Source: Antedon mediterranea
Lineage: Eukaryota > Echinodermata > Crinoidea > Comatulida > Antedonidae
Direction of reading: 5' to 3'
Assembly: GCF_964355755.1 (NCBI RefSeq)
Contig: NC_092677.1
Span: 22,226,101-22,290,100, forward strand
DNA: 64,000 nt
Position 1 is the stretch's first letter. Every line of letters begins with the position of its first letter. The notes beneath the pieces are model-generated. The model was given only the letters and a program-made list of their open reading frames with translations, did not search any database and had not been told where the DNA came from. The position numbers and the translations under genes were made by a program. Positions 49,184 to 57,749 of the stretch are shown here, piece after piece.

Positions 49184-50755
49184 ATGTTTTTTTGCTATGT
49201 TGATGAGGAGGAGGTACTAAAAGTTATTGAATCTCTCGATTCAAACAAAGCCCCCGGATTTGATGACATTTCAGCTAAAGTTGTAAAGGAAGTAAAATAC
49301 AATATTTTAAAGCCGCTGACATATATTTTTAATTTATCACTTCAAACTGGACTAATACCAGGGAAGTTGAAAATTTCCAAAGTAGTTCCCATACATAAAA
49401 AAGGGGACCGCCATTTGGCCTCAAACTATCGTCCCATATCGCTGTTGCCAATGTTTTCGAAAGTTTTTGAAAAGATTATCCATAATCAATTATACAATTA
49501 TCTTACAAAATGTAAAGTGTTAAGCAACAATCAATATGGATTTAGAAACAAACACTCAACTTCTCATGCTATGATCGACTTGGTCCATAAAATATTAAAT
49601 GCATTTGAAAAAAAGGAATATGCACTTACTACCTTTATGGATTTGTCAAAAGCGTTTGACATTATCGATCACAGTATTCTGTTGAGCAAATTGGCGCATT
49701 ATGGTATAAGAGGCATCGTTTTAATGTGGTTTAGAAACTATTTAAGTGGCCGCAAACAATATGTTTATGCCAACGGTAGATCATCATGTTTAAAAGACAC
49801 CAATATAGGGGTGCCACAGGGTTCTGTTTTAGGACCACTTTTGTTTTTAATTTACATCAATGATATAAGTCGAGCAAGTAGTAAAATAGATATAATTAGT
49901 TTTGCTGACGACACAACTTGTATAACAAGGGGAGATGACCCTACAATGTTAAACCATACTATGAATATTGAACTAGAAAAAATAAACGTATGGCTTAAAG
50001 CAAATAAGCTGTTACTGAATGTCAGCAAAACTAATTATGTTGTTTTTAGAACTAGCCAAAAGAACTTTGACAAAAACCAGTTTAAAATAAAAATGAATAA
50101 TGTGTTATTACATAGAAAAGAAAATGTGACATTTCTAGGTGTAATGTTAAACGAAAATCTTAACTGGAAACATCACATACAGCTTATTAGGAAAAAAATG
50201 TCTAGGGCAATTGGTATACTTTTAAAAGTAAGAGAATTCTTTCCTCATAAAGTCCGTATTAGTCTTTATAACACCTTAGTATTACCTCACCTTCAGTATG
50301 GTAACTTAATATGGGGAAATACATACAAGAGCACGTTAGAAGTAATACTAAAACTCCAAAAGAGAGCTGTAAAATGCATTACCTTCTCTAAATCCAGACA
50401 AGCCTCAGAGCCACTGTTTAAGAAACTAAAAATATTAAACGTTTATGATATTTACAAAGTAAACGTCATAGGATTTATGGCAAACGTAAAATTCAATGAA
50501 TTACCACATCACATTTTAAATATTTTTAATTACTGTGACAGTATTAGGCCTACTCATAACCTCAGAACAGAAACTGAATTCGAAATTCCCTTCACAAGAC
50601 TAACTTGCAGTCAACAGTTTATACACATATATGGACCAAAATTGTGGAAAGAATTCACTTGTAATGGTGGTAATAAACCGGTTATCTTAAAGAAACAAAA
50701 TAAATGTATAAAAAAACAGGTTAAAAAATACTTTTTATCACTATATGCTGATTAA
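49184..50755 (+). CDS. LINE reverse transcriptase ORF, intact but 5'-truncated
   Basis: A 523-residue frame encodes a full reverse transcriptase domain. Motifs in order are SNKAPGFDDISAKVVKE, VVPIHKKGD, NYRPISLLPMFSKVFEK, NNQYGFRNKHSTSHA, TFMDLSKAFDIIDH (motif A Asp), GVPQGSVLGPLLFLIYIND (motif B), SFADDTT (motif C Asp pair) and FLGVMLNENLNWKHHI, followed by the thumb and the closing IYGPKLWKEF. The natural start lies upstream: the sequence to about 48,700 continues the protein after one frameshift near 49,070, so the Met at 49,184 is only the first Met of the open part. All polymerase residues are present. The endonuclease is absent, so it is not autonomous. It belongs to the CR1/Jockey group, clade uncertain. 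Confidence 0.88.
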   Translation: MFFCYVDEEEVLKVIESLDSNKAPGFDDISAKVVKEVKYNILKPLTYIFNLSLQTGLIPGKLKISKVVPIHKKGDRHLASNYRPISLLPMFSKVFEKIIHNQLYNYLTKCKVLSNNQYGFRNKHSTSHAMIDLVHKILNAFEKKEYALTTFMDLSKAFDIIDHSILLSKLAHYGIRGIVLMWFRNYLSGRKQYVYANGRSSCLKDTNIGVPQGSVLGPLLFLIYINDISRASSKIDIISFADDTTCITRGDDPTMLNHTMNIELEKINVWLKANKLLLNVSKTNYVVFRTSQKNFDKNQFKIKMNNVLLHRKENVTFLGVMLNENLNWKHHIQLIRKKMSRAIGILLKVREFFPHKVRISLYNTLVLPHLQYGNLIWGNTYKSTLEVILKLQKRAVKCITFSKSRQASEPLFKKLKILNVYDIYKVNVIGFMANVKFNELPHHILNIFNYCDSIRPTHNLRTETEFEIPFTRLTCSQQFIHIYGPKLWKEFTCNGGNKPVILKKQNKCIKKQVKKYFLSLYAD

Positions 50756-50801
50756 CAACACCTTTGTTTATTTAAGTTCTATATACTTGTTCTTATGTAA
50801 A

Positions 50802-50849
50802 AGGGTCCTACAAAAAAACGAAGCTATAGCTTTTTTATGCAGGATCCCT
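50802..50849 (+). other. 3'-UTR stem-loop of the LINE
   Basis: AGGGTCCT...AGGATCCCT form the outer stem, and an inner stem of A/T-runs closes on AAGCTATAGCTT. It sits about 50 bp after the stop codon and about 75 bp before the 3' end, like the hairpins in the other LINEs here. Confidence 0.65.
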
Positions 50850-50925
50850 GTTCTCAGTTGTACTGTAATTATGATGTACTGTAATTGATGACTAAATAAA
50901 TGTGGAATAAAAAAATGAAATCATA

Positions 50926-51599
50926 GAACCCTTTAAAATATGAAATCGTGTTGCCAAGTTGTTTTGTTTATTAATTGTTTAGTCCTTAGCCTCCTTCGTA
51001 GGTCCTACTCAACTCGCACGTATGACCTGCCAAATAAAACGCCAATAAGGTAGGCCTACATAATACCACCACCGGCACACAACAGGATTCACACACAACA
51101 GGGCTACACCACTACACAGAACAGGACAGGTTTGGGTGGGAATTAAATCAAATTATCTCCGCGTAATATTAAATCAGGGAGATGTAAATTACATCTCCTT
51201 GATTAAATGATCCATATAAAATCCTTTCTAGCCTTCAGAAACTTTCATCAATGTACCCAAAGTACACATTGTCTAAACGTAACATAGCGCATGCGTACCA
51301 TCTTAGTTGTTGAGTCTTTGAAATTCTGAAATATGAATATTAAAACAGTGTACGAGTGAGTAGCCAATCGCATGCAGCTGAAACTAGTCAACCGGATAAT
51401 CTATGCACCAAGAATTCTTGGTGTCAAACCACGTGACTTTTGCGTGTTTCCCCAGACGGAGTATCCAAACTCAAGTAATACACGTATGAAACGCCATATG
51501 TGCAAAAATATTTATATTTTTACTAATATTAAGAAAAAACTCCGTCTGGAGCCCAGACTAATCGACAAAAATCGCGGTCGAAATAAAAACAAATAAATT
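50926..51599. other. No gene seen; small inverted repeats
   Basis: Non-coding. A 16-bp inverted repeat with one mismatch lies at 51,172-51,204 (GGGAGATGTAA with TTACATCTCC). CACCAAGAATTCTTGGTG is a perfect palindrome near 51,407. CCAGACGGAGT near 51,450 pairs with ACTCCGTCTGG near 51,540, suggesting a very small foldback. Confidence 0.5.
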
Positions 51600-52842
51600 T
51601 TAAAAAAAACAATACAGACTTGGGGCAAGTCTATTAAACACCCATCTTCCGCCCACTACGTTCTTATCCCTAGGTAATTTCACCAACTTAAGGGTTTCAT
51701 TTTCTTCTAAAGCTTTCATTTCATTTTCCATGGCCACCCTCCAGTTATTTGAGTGCTCTGATGTTATGGCTTCAGTGTATGTGGTTGGGATTTTACCAAA
51801 GGTTTCTTTAACATTGAATACAAAGTCCTCGCCCTCGAAATTGGTTTCATAATTCTGTAAGTAGCTGGGTGGTTCCCTTTTTCTTTGTGGGTATCTTTTG
51901 GTCTGGTCATTTTGTTGCGTATTCTCAGATTCAGTCGGACTCTGATATGATGTGTGGTTTTCAATTACTACATTTTCTTCAATTGTTGTTTCGTTTTGGG
52001 TAGGGTTTTGTGTCCCGGTTTTATTTATGTTAGGAATTTCATCTTCGGTTTCATGATCATCTGATGTTTGAGTTTCTTGATTATTTTGGGATTTTGGTGC
52101 CATTTTAATGAGCCTGACCCTTTGGACTTTGTCTTCATTTGGGTAATACACTAGGTATACTGGGCTTATGGTGTCATATCCGACGAAAATTCCTTGTTTA
52201 CATTTCGAATCTAATTTCTTTGTTCCGTGGATATATGCATAACATAGGGAGCCGAATATGTTCATTTTGGCTAAATTTGGTTTGGTCCCTGTGAAAGCCT
52301 CGAAAGGGGTTTTCTTTAGCCTATTGTTAAAGCATCTTTTTCTGATGTAAGCCGCTGTTTTATGGCGTACGTTCATAGGTGTTTAGGGAGATGAGCCTCT
52401 ATTATGAGGCATGGGGCCATTTCAAATAATGTGCGCCATTATCTTTCAGCCGTCTCATTTTGGTGGGGGGATTCAGGGGATGAGAATTCTTGTTTAATAC
52501 CTTGGTTTCTTAAAATTGTAGTGAAATCATGGCTGGTGGACTCGCCACCATTATCACATCTAAGTCGCTTGACTTTACCAATCGGGGAACAATCAGCCAG
52601 GAATTGGGTTAAAGCTATCTTGGCGTCACTCTTGTACCTGAGAAGATAAACAGATGTTATACCTGAATAGTCGTCAACAAATGTTATAGCATATTTAAAC
52701 CCATCCTTCGCAATCGGATCTATTGGTCCGGCTAGGTCTGTGTGGATTAATTCTAATAGGTAATTTGCCTTTTTGTCGGCTTCCCTGTTTCGGGAGTTGG
52801 TAAATTTTCCTTTAATGCATACATCACATGTAGATTCATTAT
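51600..52842 (-). pseudogene. Copia-type integrase and start of reverse transcriptase
   Basis: On the minus strand from 52,842 the sequence reads a GAG-pre-integrase end (CDVCIKGKFT), then the integrase core: HTDLAGPI (first Asp), FVDDYSG, RCDNGGE (second Asp) and SPHQNETAER (Glu), giving a DD35E triad. After a break near 52,400, the open frame 52,376-51,600 carries the integrase C-terminus (KTPFEAFTGTKPNLAKMNIF, FVGYD), a low-complexity linker, and the first RT block (NWRVAMENEMKALEENE, GGRWVF). The RT then stops at the left edge near 51,610. The 5' side is cut by another LINE at 52,843. This is the upstream part of the copia-type element whose RNase H is at 48,438-48,705. Confidence 0.85.
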
Positions 52843-53500
52843 TTGGTAGTTTATTTATTTATTTATTTATTTATTAAGGTATAAAAAGCATCAAATTCCA
52901 ACCAGCAGCAAGAGTTGAAAAGGTTGGATTACAATCACAAACTGAGAAGTAAAATACATCATATGAGATCTAAACTAAACATTAAACTTAAACTTAAAGG
53001 ATTCGTGCTAAGTGCGGAATAGTAGACCGGGCCGCCTATATCTTTCTGTACGACATCTGCAAGAATCCAACTTTGAGCTAGTATTGCTCCTCAACGATCT
53101 TGAATGCCTATCAGATTTATATGCTGGTAACATATTTCTAAATTTGGTAGAGACTCTTGCCAAACTTGAGAAGAATCTGTTCTCTACGGGACTTTAAAGA
53201 AGGCAAACCCACTTGCTCTAAGGCTAATTTATAGCTAACATAATGTGGGCTCAAAATTATGCGCAATGCCCGTTTTTGAATTTTTTCTATTAAATTAGAT
53301 TGCTGAACAGTTAATGATGAATGCCAAACCTGGCAGGAGGCATATTCCAGCACAGGTCTGATATATGATGTAAATACTGTAACCAGGTCACTGACTGGTG
53401 CACTAGACCTTTTCAGGATACATAGAGAGAATAACGCGAGGCTCTTGATGTTATATCATTTGAACCCCATTTGAGAACTGCGGCATTTTCCCTGTTGCTT
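52843..53500 (-). pseudogene. 5'-truncated CR1-like LINE fragment in copia relic
   Basis: A TTTA/TAAA-run tail at about 52,848-52,876 is followed (minus strand, upstream) by a hairpin at 52,897-52,928 (TCCAACC with GGTTGGA) and a decayed RT C-terminus. 53,353-53,138 reads MLEYASCQVWHSS, IEKIQKRALRIIL and LEQVGLPSLKSRRE, all typical of the ORF2 thumb. Decayed similarity continues to about 53,460. The right boundary is approximate. Confidence 0.78.
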
Positions 53501-53594
53501 GTAAGGTATCAATTAGCCCTCAATTAGCATTTCCTGTCACCAACTTTGGTGCTTAGTGCACATAATTATTATTGTTTTGTATTCATTTGATCTT

Positions 53595-53995
53595 GAAAAT
53601 GGTTCTATGATGGTACTAAACGTCGATTTCTCTTTTTGTCATTAAATTTTATATTGAAATTATATAGTAAACGTCTTTTAATTCGTAAATATATTATTGT
53701 CTAAATATTAATATTCATTAAAGGTCAGAATTATTTATAGGCCTAGGCCTAGGCCTAGTTAAAAAATTGTGAAGAAATATTATTTTATCAATCCCCTTCA
53801 TTTGCACTTTTTGCGTTCCATACTTTAACGGGGCCGAGTTGACGAATTATTTTTTGGCCGAGTTGACTTGGGGCCGAGTTGACTTGGGGCCGAGTTGACT
53901 TGGGGCCGAGTTGACTTGGGGCCGAGTTGACTTGGGGCCGAGTTGACTTGGGGCCGACTTGACTTGGGGCCGACTTGGATCGAAATCGCTCAGGA
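53595..53995. mobile_element. Half copy of the GGCCGAGTTGACTTGG-family element, next to PDCD5
   Basis: The left part matches, in reverse complement, the inner sequence at 46,790-46,910 (TTTTGCGTTCCATACTTTAA, AATCCCCTT, ATTCATTAAAGGTCAGAATT). It leads into about eight direct copies of the 16-bp unit, of which five consecutive ones are identical, and ends with CTTGGATCGAAA, the same tip as at 46,615. The homogeneity of the units points to recent expansion. The opposite arm is missing. The tip lies about 35-40 bp before the PDCD5 start codon. Confidence 0.75.
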
Positions 53996-54030
53996 GCAGC
54001 TCAATACTTCAGAAAAACTAAAGATTAATC

Positions 54031-57000
54031 ATGGCTGATGATCCAGAACTCGCGGCTATTCGAGCACGTAGAATGGCAGAAATTCAGCAGCAAATGGGGG
54101 TGTGTATATTAATTAAAGTTCTTTGTTGTTACTTTGTTTTACAAAGTTATCTGCTTATTTAATACTAGCTTGCCTAGGCCTAGCCTAGGCCTAGTCTATA
54201 GGCCTAGGCCTAGGCTATATCCATCCATTCATTTATGATTGACAGCCGATCGGGGCCATAGGTAGACGATCAAGCTTATTCCAAGACAATTGGTACCAAC
54301 GCGTGTTGTGGACGTTCGGGTCCAACTATGTGGACGTTCGGGCCCAACATAATTATTTAGACAATGATTATTATAAAAAAAAAAGGAAATACGATCGGGT
54401 CCATGAAAACTATTGTAAGTATTGTATACTATATATCTCTCGTAATTGGTTTGATAAAAAGAATTGTTTACACTTTACGCCTTTTCAGCATTTCTGTACT
54501 GTACTGTACTGTATACATCATATTAAACCTTCAGAAACGGGTGTGTAGAAAGCGATGACCTCGAATTGGTCGACCCCAACGACCCGGGCGACCTCGAATT
54601 GGACGACCTAGAATTGGACAACCCATTACACAAAACCGACGACCCCTATAGCCTAGGCCTAAGTGTGGTATAACATCCCGAAGCCGAACATAGCCAAAGA
54701 TCTTTAAACCATACCTTATATAATACTTGCAAGCAAGCAATTGATTGAAAAAATACAGAAATATTGCCATTTGATACTGAATGTGTCGACATGAACAAAC
54801 GAACAGTTATGGGACGCCAAGAGAGTGCATCATTAAAACTGCATTCGACATATTAAAAATAAATTAAAAAGAAATAAATATTATACATTACATGGTTAAA
54901 CCATGGACGTATAATTACATCTCGTCTTCTTATAACGAACACTATAGGCCTACCAAGCAGCGTGTTGCGAACATGTGCATGTGGGGGGGGGGGGGGCATA
55001 AGAAAGCTTTACATTTCACACATGCATTGTATACGGTCAAACCTTACCCGCCGCTGAAAAAGGGCCGTTTTGACCTGGTTTGCCATGTTTATGATATTTC
55101 GTGTGCTAATCGAGTCGAATGCAGTTTTAATGATGCACTCTTGGCGTTCCATATCTGTTCGTTTGTTTGTGTCGACACATTCAGTATCAAATGGCGATAT
55201 TCCTGTATTTTTTCAATAAATTGCTTGCTTGCTAATTCCAAAAAAAATAAAAAATAAAATATTTAGGAAAAAAGTGGGTCATTTTGAGTATCATAATAGT
55301 TATTAACTTTCACGAAAAATTAGTCAAAAAAATAATCATTTAACTGAAATACAGACGTTTTTTTGTTCAAAAATAACTTTGACTTCCAGTCAAAGTTTTC
55401 GATCTAAACATCTCATAATGCAACGCGCTTGTTTGGCTACTAATTAGCATCATGCATAATGCATACTTGCGGTTTGAAATCTTTGTTTACTTTCGCTCGC
55501 GACGATTTTCCAGACGACATGTAATCAAATTAATTGATCTGTTACGTAAATTTGGTTTTTTTTGGCTAAAATTTTCGACTTTAGGTGATTAACTTTAATA
55601 TTGCTTTGATATAGCCAATTTAAATTTAGAATATTTTGACCTTCATTTTTTTGTGTTTCAAGGGACAATACATCTTTAATTAAATACTGGCCTAGGCCAG
55701 TATGTATTAACTGAAAAACGTAATGGAATATAGCCTATGCCTATCTAACTTAGGTCTTTAATGTAGGTTGCTAAAATTTCTACCAAGAGTTTGTGATTCC
55801 TCGACTGTGAGTGTGATTGGCTATAAAGAGGAAATACGCTCTCTTTTGTGAAAAAATTGCATCTACTGTATTTTTGCACAAATATCAAGTTGACAAACTG
55901 CATTTTATGTAAAAATATATGGGGCTATTGCAATAATTTTGTTCATCTTTAAACGGTTGAAAATGTGAAAAATAGCGGCCTGCTACAGTATTACTAGTAT
56001 GCATAGTGCACAATTTTTGTTTTTATTCTATAATTCAATTTCTTTTTATTTCGGAAATATCATCCATATTAATAAACTTATTTATTAACAGAAAAAGAAA
56101 AATCTAAACTTAAGTATAAAGAATGCTTCTCCATCTACAATACATTTTGGAGTTATGGAGCATATGTTTGCAAACACAAGCAACAAGGATGTTACCACTA
56201 TTCAACATACGTTGCATGAAACCATAGGTAGATTTTCGCATGTACTCATTAAAGGAAGGGACACCATGTTCAATAAACATTGCACTGGCACTACTACTTC
56301 TAGAGACATTAAGTATACGGCGCAGAGCATTATTGTAGCATACATTAAGAGATCTAATATTCTTCATACGATAGTTACACCAAAGGGCTGCACAATACAT
56401 ATTAATACAGTAAGATCTAAAGAGACAACATTTAACATTGGGAGAGCATTTCATAAATTTACGATTGAGTGAGTTGCTTCTAATACACAAAGACCTGTAC
56501 TGACTTTGAATGTCGGCCTCATCACTGCAATCACACATAAGAATATGACCAAGACCAAGTTTAGTAATAGAATTACCTTCAAGTTTGCAAGTACAAGGAC
56601 AGAAACGCATACAAAAAGATTTCTTATCATTAAATAAAACATCGTTCTCTTGCGAAAACTCTTCACAAACATGTACCAATAGCTGGAGACCAGCAACTGA
56701 AGGGGCAAGTAGAACAAGATCATCCGCATAACTAAGATGATTCAAGATAATGTTTCTACATTGGCAACCCTGACACAAACCACTTAGTCTACAATTTAGA
56801 GTACTAATATATATGTTATAAAGGAGAGGGGACATGACCCCACCCTGTCTAACTCCATTGGATACTGTAAATGGATTTGAAACAGAGTTTCCCCAACGTA
56901 TCACAAAACTCTGTAAATTGGTAGTCATTGGATTCCAATGAGTCATTGGATTCCAATGAGTTACCACAATGACTGATCAAAATAGATTTAAACACCTTAG

Positions 57001-57749
57001 ATAATACAGACGCTAAAGCAATAGGTCTATAATTATTCTTATTAGTAATATCACCTGATTTGCTCTTAACAATCGGCACTAGAATAACTTTAACAAGATC
57101 TTTAGTTACATGACCATGACACAGCATAGCATTAAAGCATAAACTCAATAGGATATTAAGTCGTTTACTACCATATTTAAGATGTTCACCACCCAAACCA
57201 TCAAGTCCGGGTGATTTTCCTACAGAAAGTTTATCAATGCAATTAGATACAAGATCAGGAGTGACATTAATACCAATCTCAAGCGGACAGTATTCTAGAG
57301 TCTCCTCTACAATGTAACTATAATGCAACCAATTCTGGGCCTAGAAAGCCTACATTTAATATTACTGTATCTGCAGTAAGTTAAACTGATTTATTGTTTT
57401 GCTTTCTTTACAGGGGAAGAATAAAAATGATGAAGAGAAAATGAGGTAAAAAAATTGCTTTCTTTCTTTCTTCAAATAATTTTTTAATAATGATTTTTCT
57501 CCATGTTATGCAGTTGGGCCGCCGAAAATGTCAAATTTTGTATGAATGCCCAAAATTCATGGAAAAACCAAGCCCAAAATTGATCTGCAGATATATTAAA
57601 ATAACAAGAAATTATTTATTGTACATGTTTTTTGGTTTATCTTTTTGACATTACTGTATTTGTTCCTGTTATTATATTCAGGCAACAACAAGAAGAACGA
57701 ACTCATAGTATTTTGTCACAAATTTTAACACAAGGAGCACGTGCAAGAT
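54031..57749 (+). CDS. PDCD5: Programmed cell death protein 5, exons 1-3 (partial gene)
   Basis: Exon 1 (54,031-54,099) encodes MADDPELAAIRARRMAEIQQ and three more residues. Exon 2 (57,414-57,445) encodes GKNKNDEEKM. Exon 3 (57,682-57,749) encodes QQQEERTHSILSQILTQ and then GARAR. Each intron has GT...AG ends, and the phases (0, 2, 1) join without a shift. The hanging T of exon 3 fits the Leu that follows ARAR in the family. PDCD5 is a small (about 125-residue) conserved protein of a DNA-binding-like triple-helix fold. It has been linked to apoptosis, TIP60 and the TRiC/CCT chaperonin. About 57 residues, the N-terminal helix and the start of the core, are visible. I could not find the next exon before 64,000, so intron 3 would exceed 6 kb. 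The short linker exon 2 is lineage-variable in the family. Confidence 0.9.
54240..54640. repeat. Two small minisatellites in PDCD5 intron 1
   Basis: GTGGACGTTCGGGTCCAAC and a near-identical copy lie at about 54,307-54,350. At 54,556-54,628 there are about four copies of a phrase like GACCTCGAATTGGACGAC. Both resemble in length and style the terminal minisatellites of the elements at 46,610-48,180, but their sequences are unrelated. No inverted partner was seen. Confidence 0.6.
54727..55236. mobile_element. Foldback element with about 123-bp inverted arms
   Basis: The left arm 54,727-54,849 (GCAAGCAAGCAATT ... AACTGCATTCGAC) is the reverse complement of 55,113-55,236 with about 90% identity by eye. 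Shared landmarks are GCCATTTGATACTGAATGTG and GCATCATTAAAACTGC. The loop of about 260 bp includes a 13-14 base G-run near 54,985. It is a MITE-like insertion in intron 1 of PDCD5. Confidence 0.78.
55240..56105. other. Intron 1 sequence without further features
   Basis: AT-rich intronic sequence, no exon or RNA gene seen. The phrase GACAATACATCTTTAA near 55,665 recurs near 61,087, perhaps from a shared old repeat. Confidence 0.4.
56110..57328 (-). pseudogene. Non-LTR reverse transcriptase relic in PDCD5 intron 1
   Basis: Minus-strand frame 57,328-56,849 encodes the RT N-terminus (LSVGKSPGLDGLGGEHLKYG, VILVPIVKSKSGD, NNYRPIALASVLSKVFK). Frame 56,967-56,110 continues with FVIRWGNSVS, NGVRQGGVMSPLLYNIYI (motif B), LSYADDLVLLAPS (motif C) and a thumb region. 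Between them the segment expected to carry motif A, with its catalytic Asp, is missing. A short tandem duplication (THWNPMTHWNPM) marks the join. It is therefore internally deleted as well as truncated at both ends, and antisense to the host gene. The RQGG variant of motif B differs from the PQGS type of the other LINEs here. Confidence 0.85.

Larger units (their letters stand above)
48700..50925 (+). mobile_element. CR1-like LINE, 5'-truncated, inserted in copia relic
   Basis: It starts within ORF2 just after the endonuclease (KFLYNKHLKKTV, then KQPWMSFGLL), continues as the intact RT frame below, and ends with a large 3' hairpin and an AATAAATGTGGAATAAAAAAATG-type tail split across 50,895-50,925. 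Upstream of 49,184 the frame is broken once near 49,070. It interrupts the copia-type element between RNase H and integrase. Confidence 0.85.

Noticed and set aside
52404-52649. Plus-strand open frame
   Set aside because: Antisense shadow of the copia-type integrase core.
54892-55257. 121-codon open frame in PDCD5 intron 1
   Set aside because: It overlaps the right arm and loop of the foldback element and a G-run. No similarity recognised.
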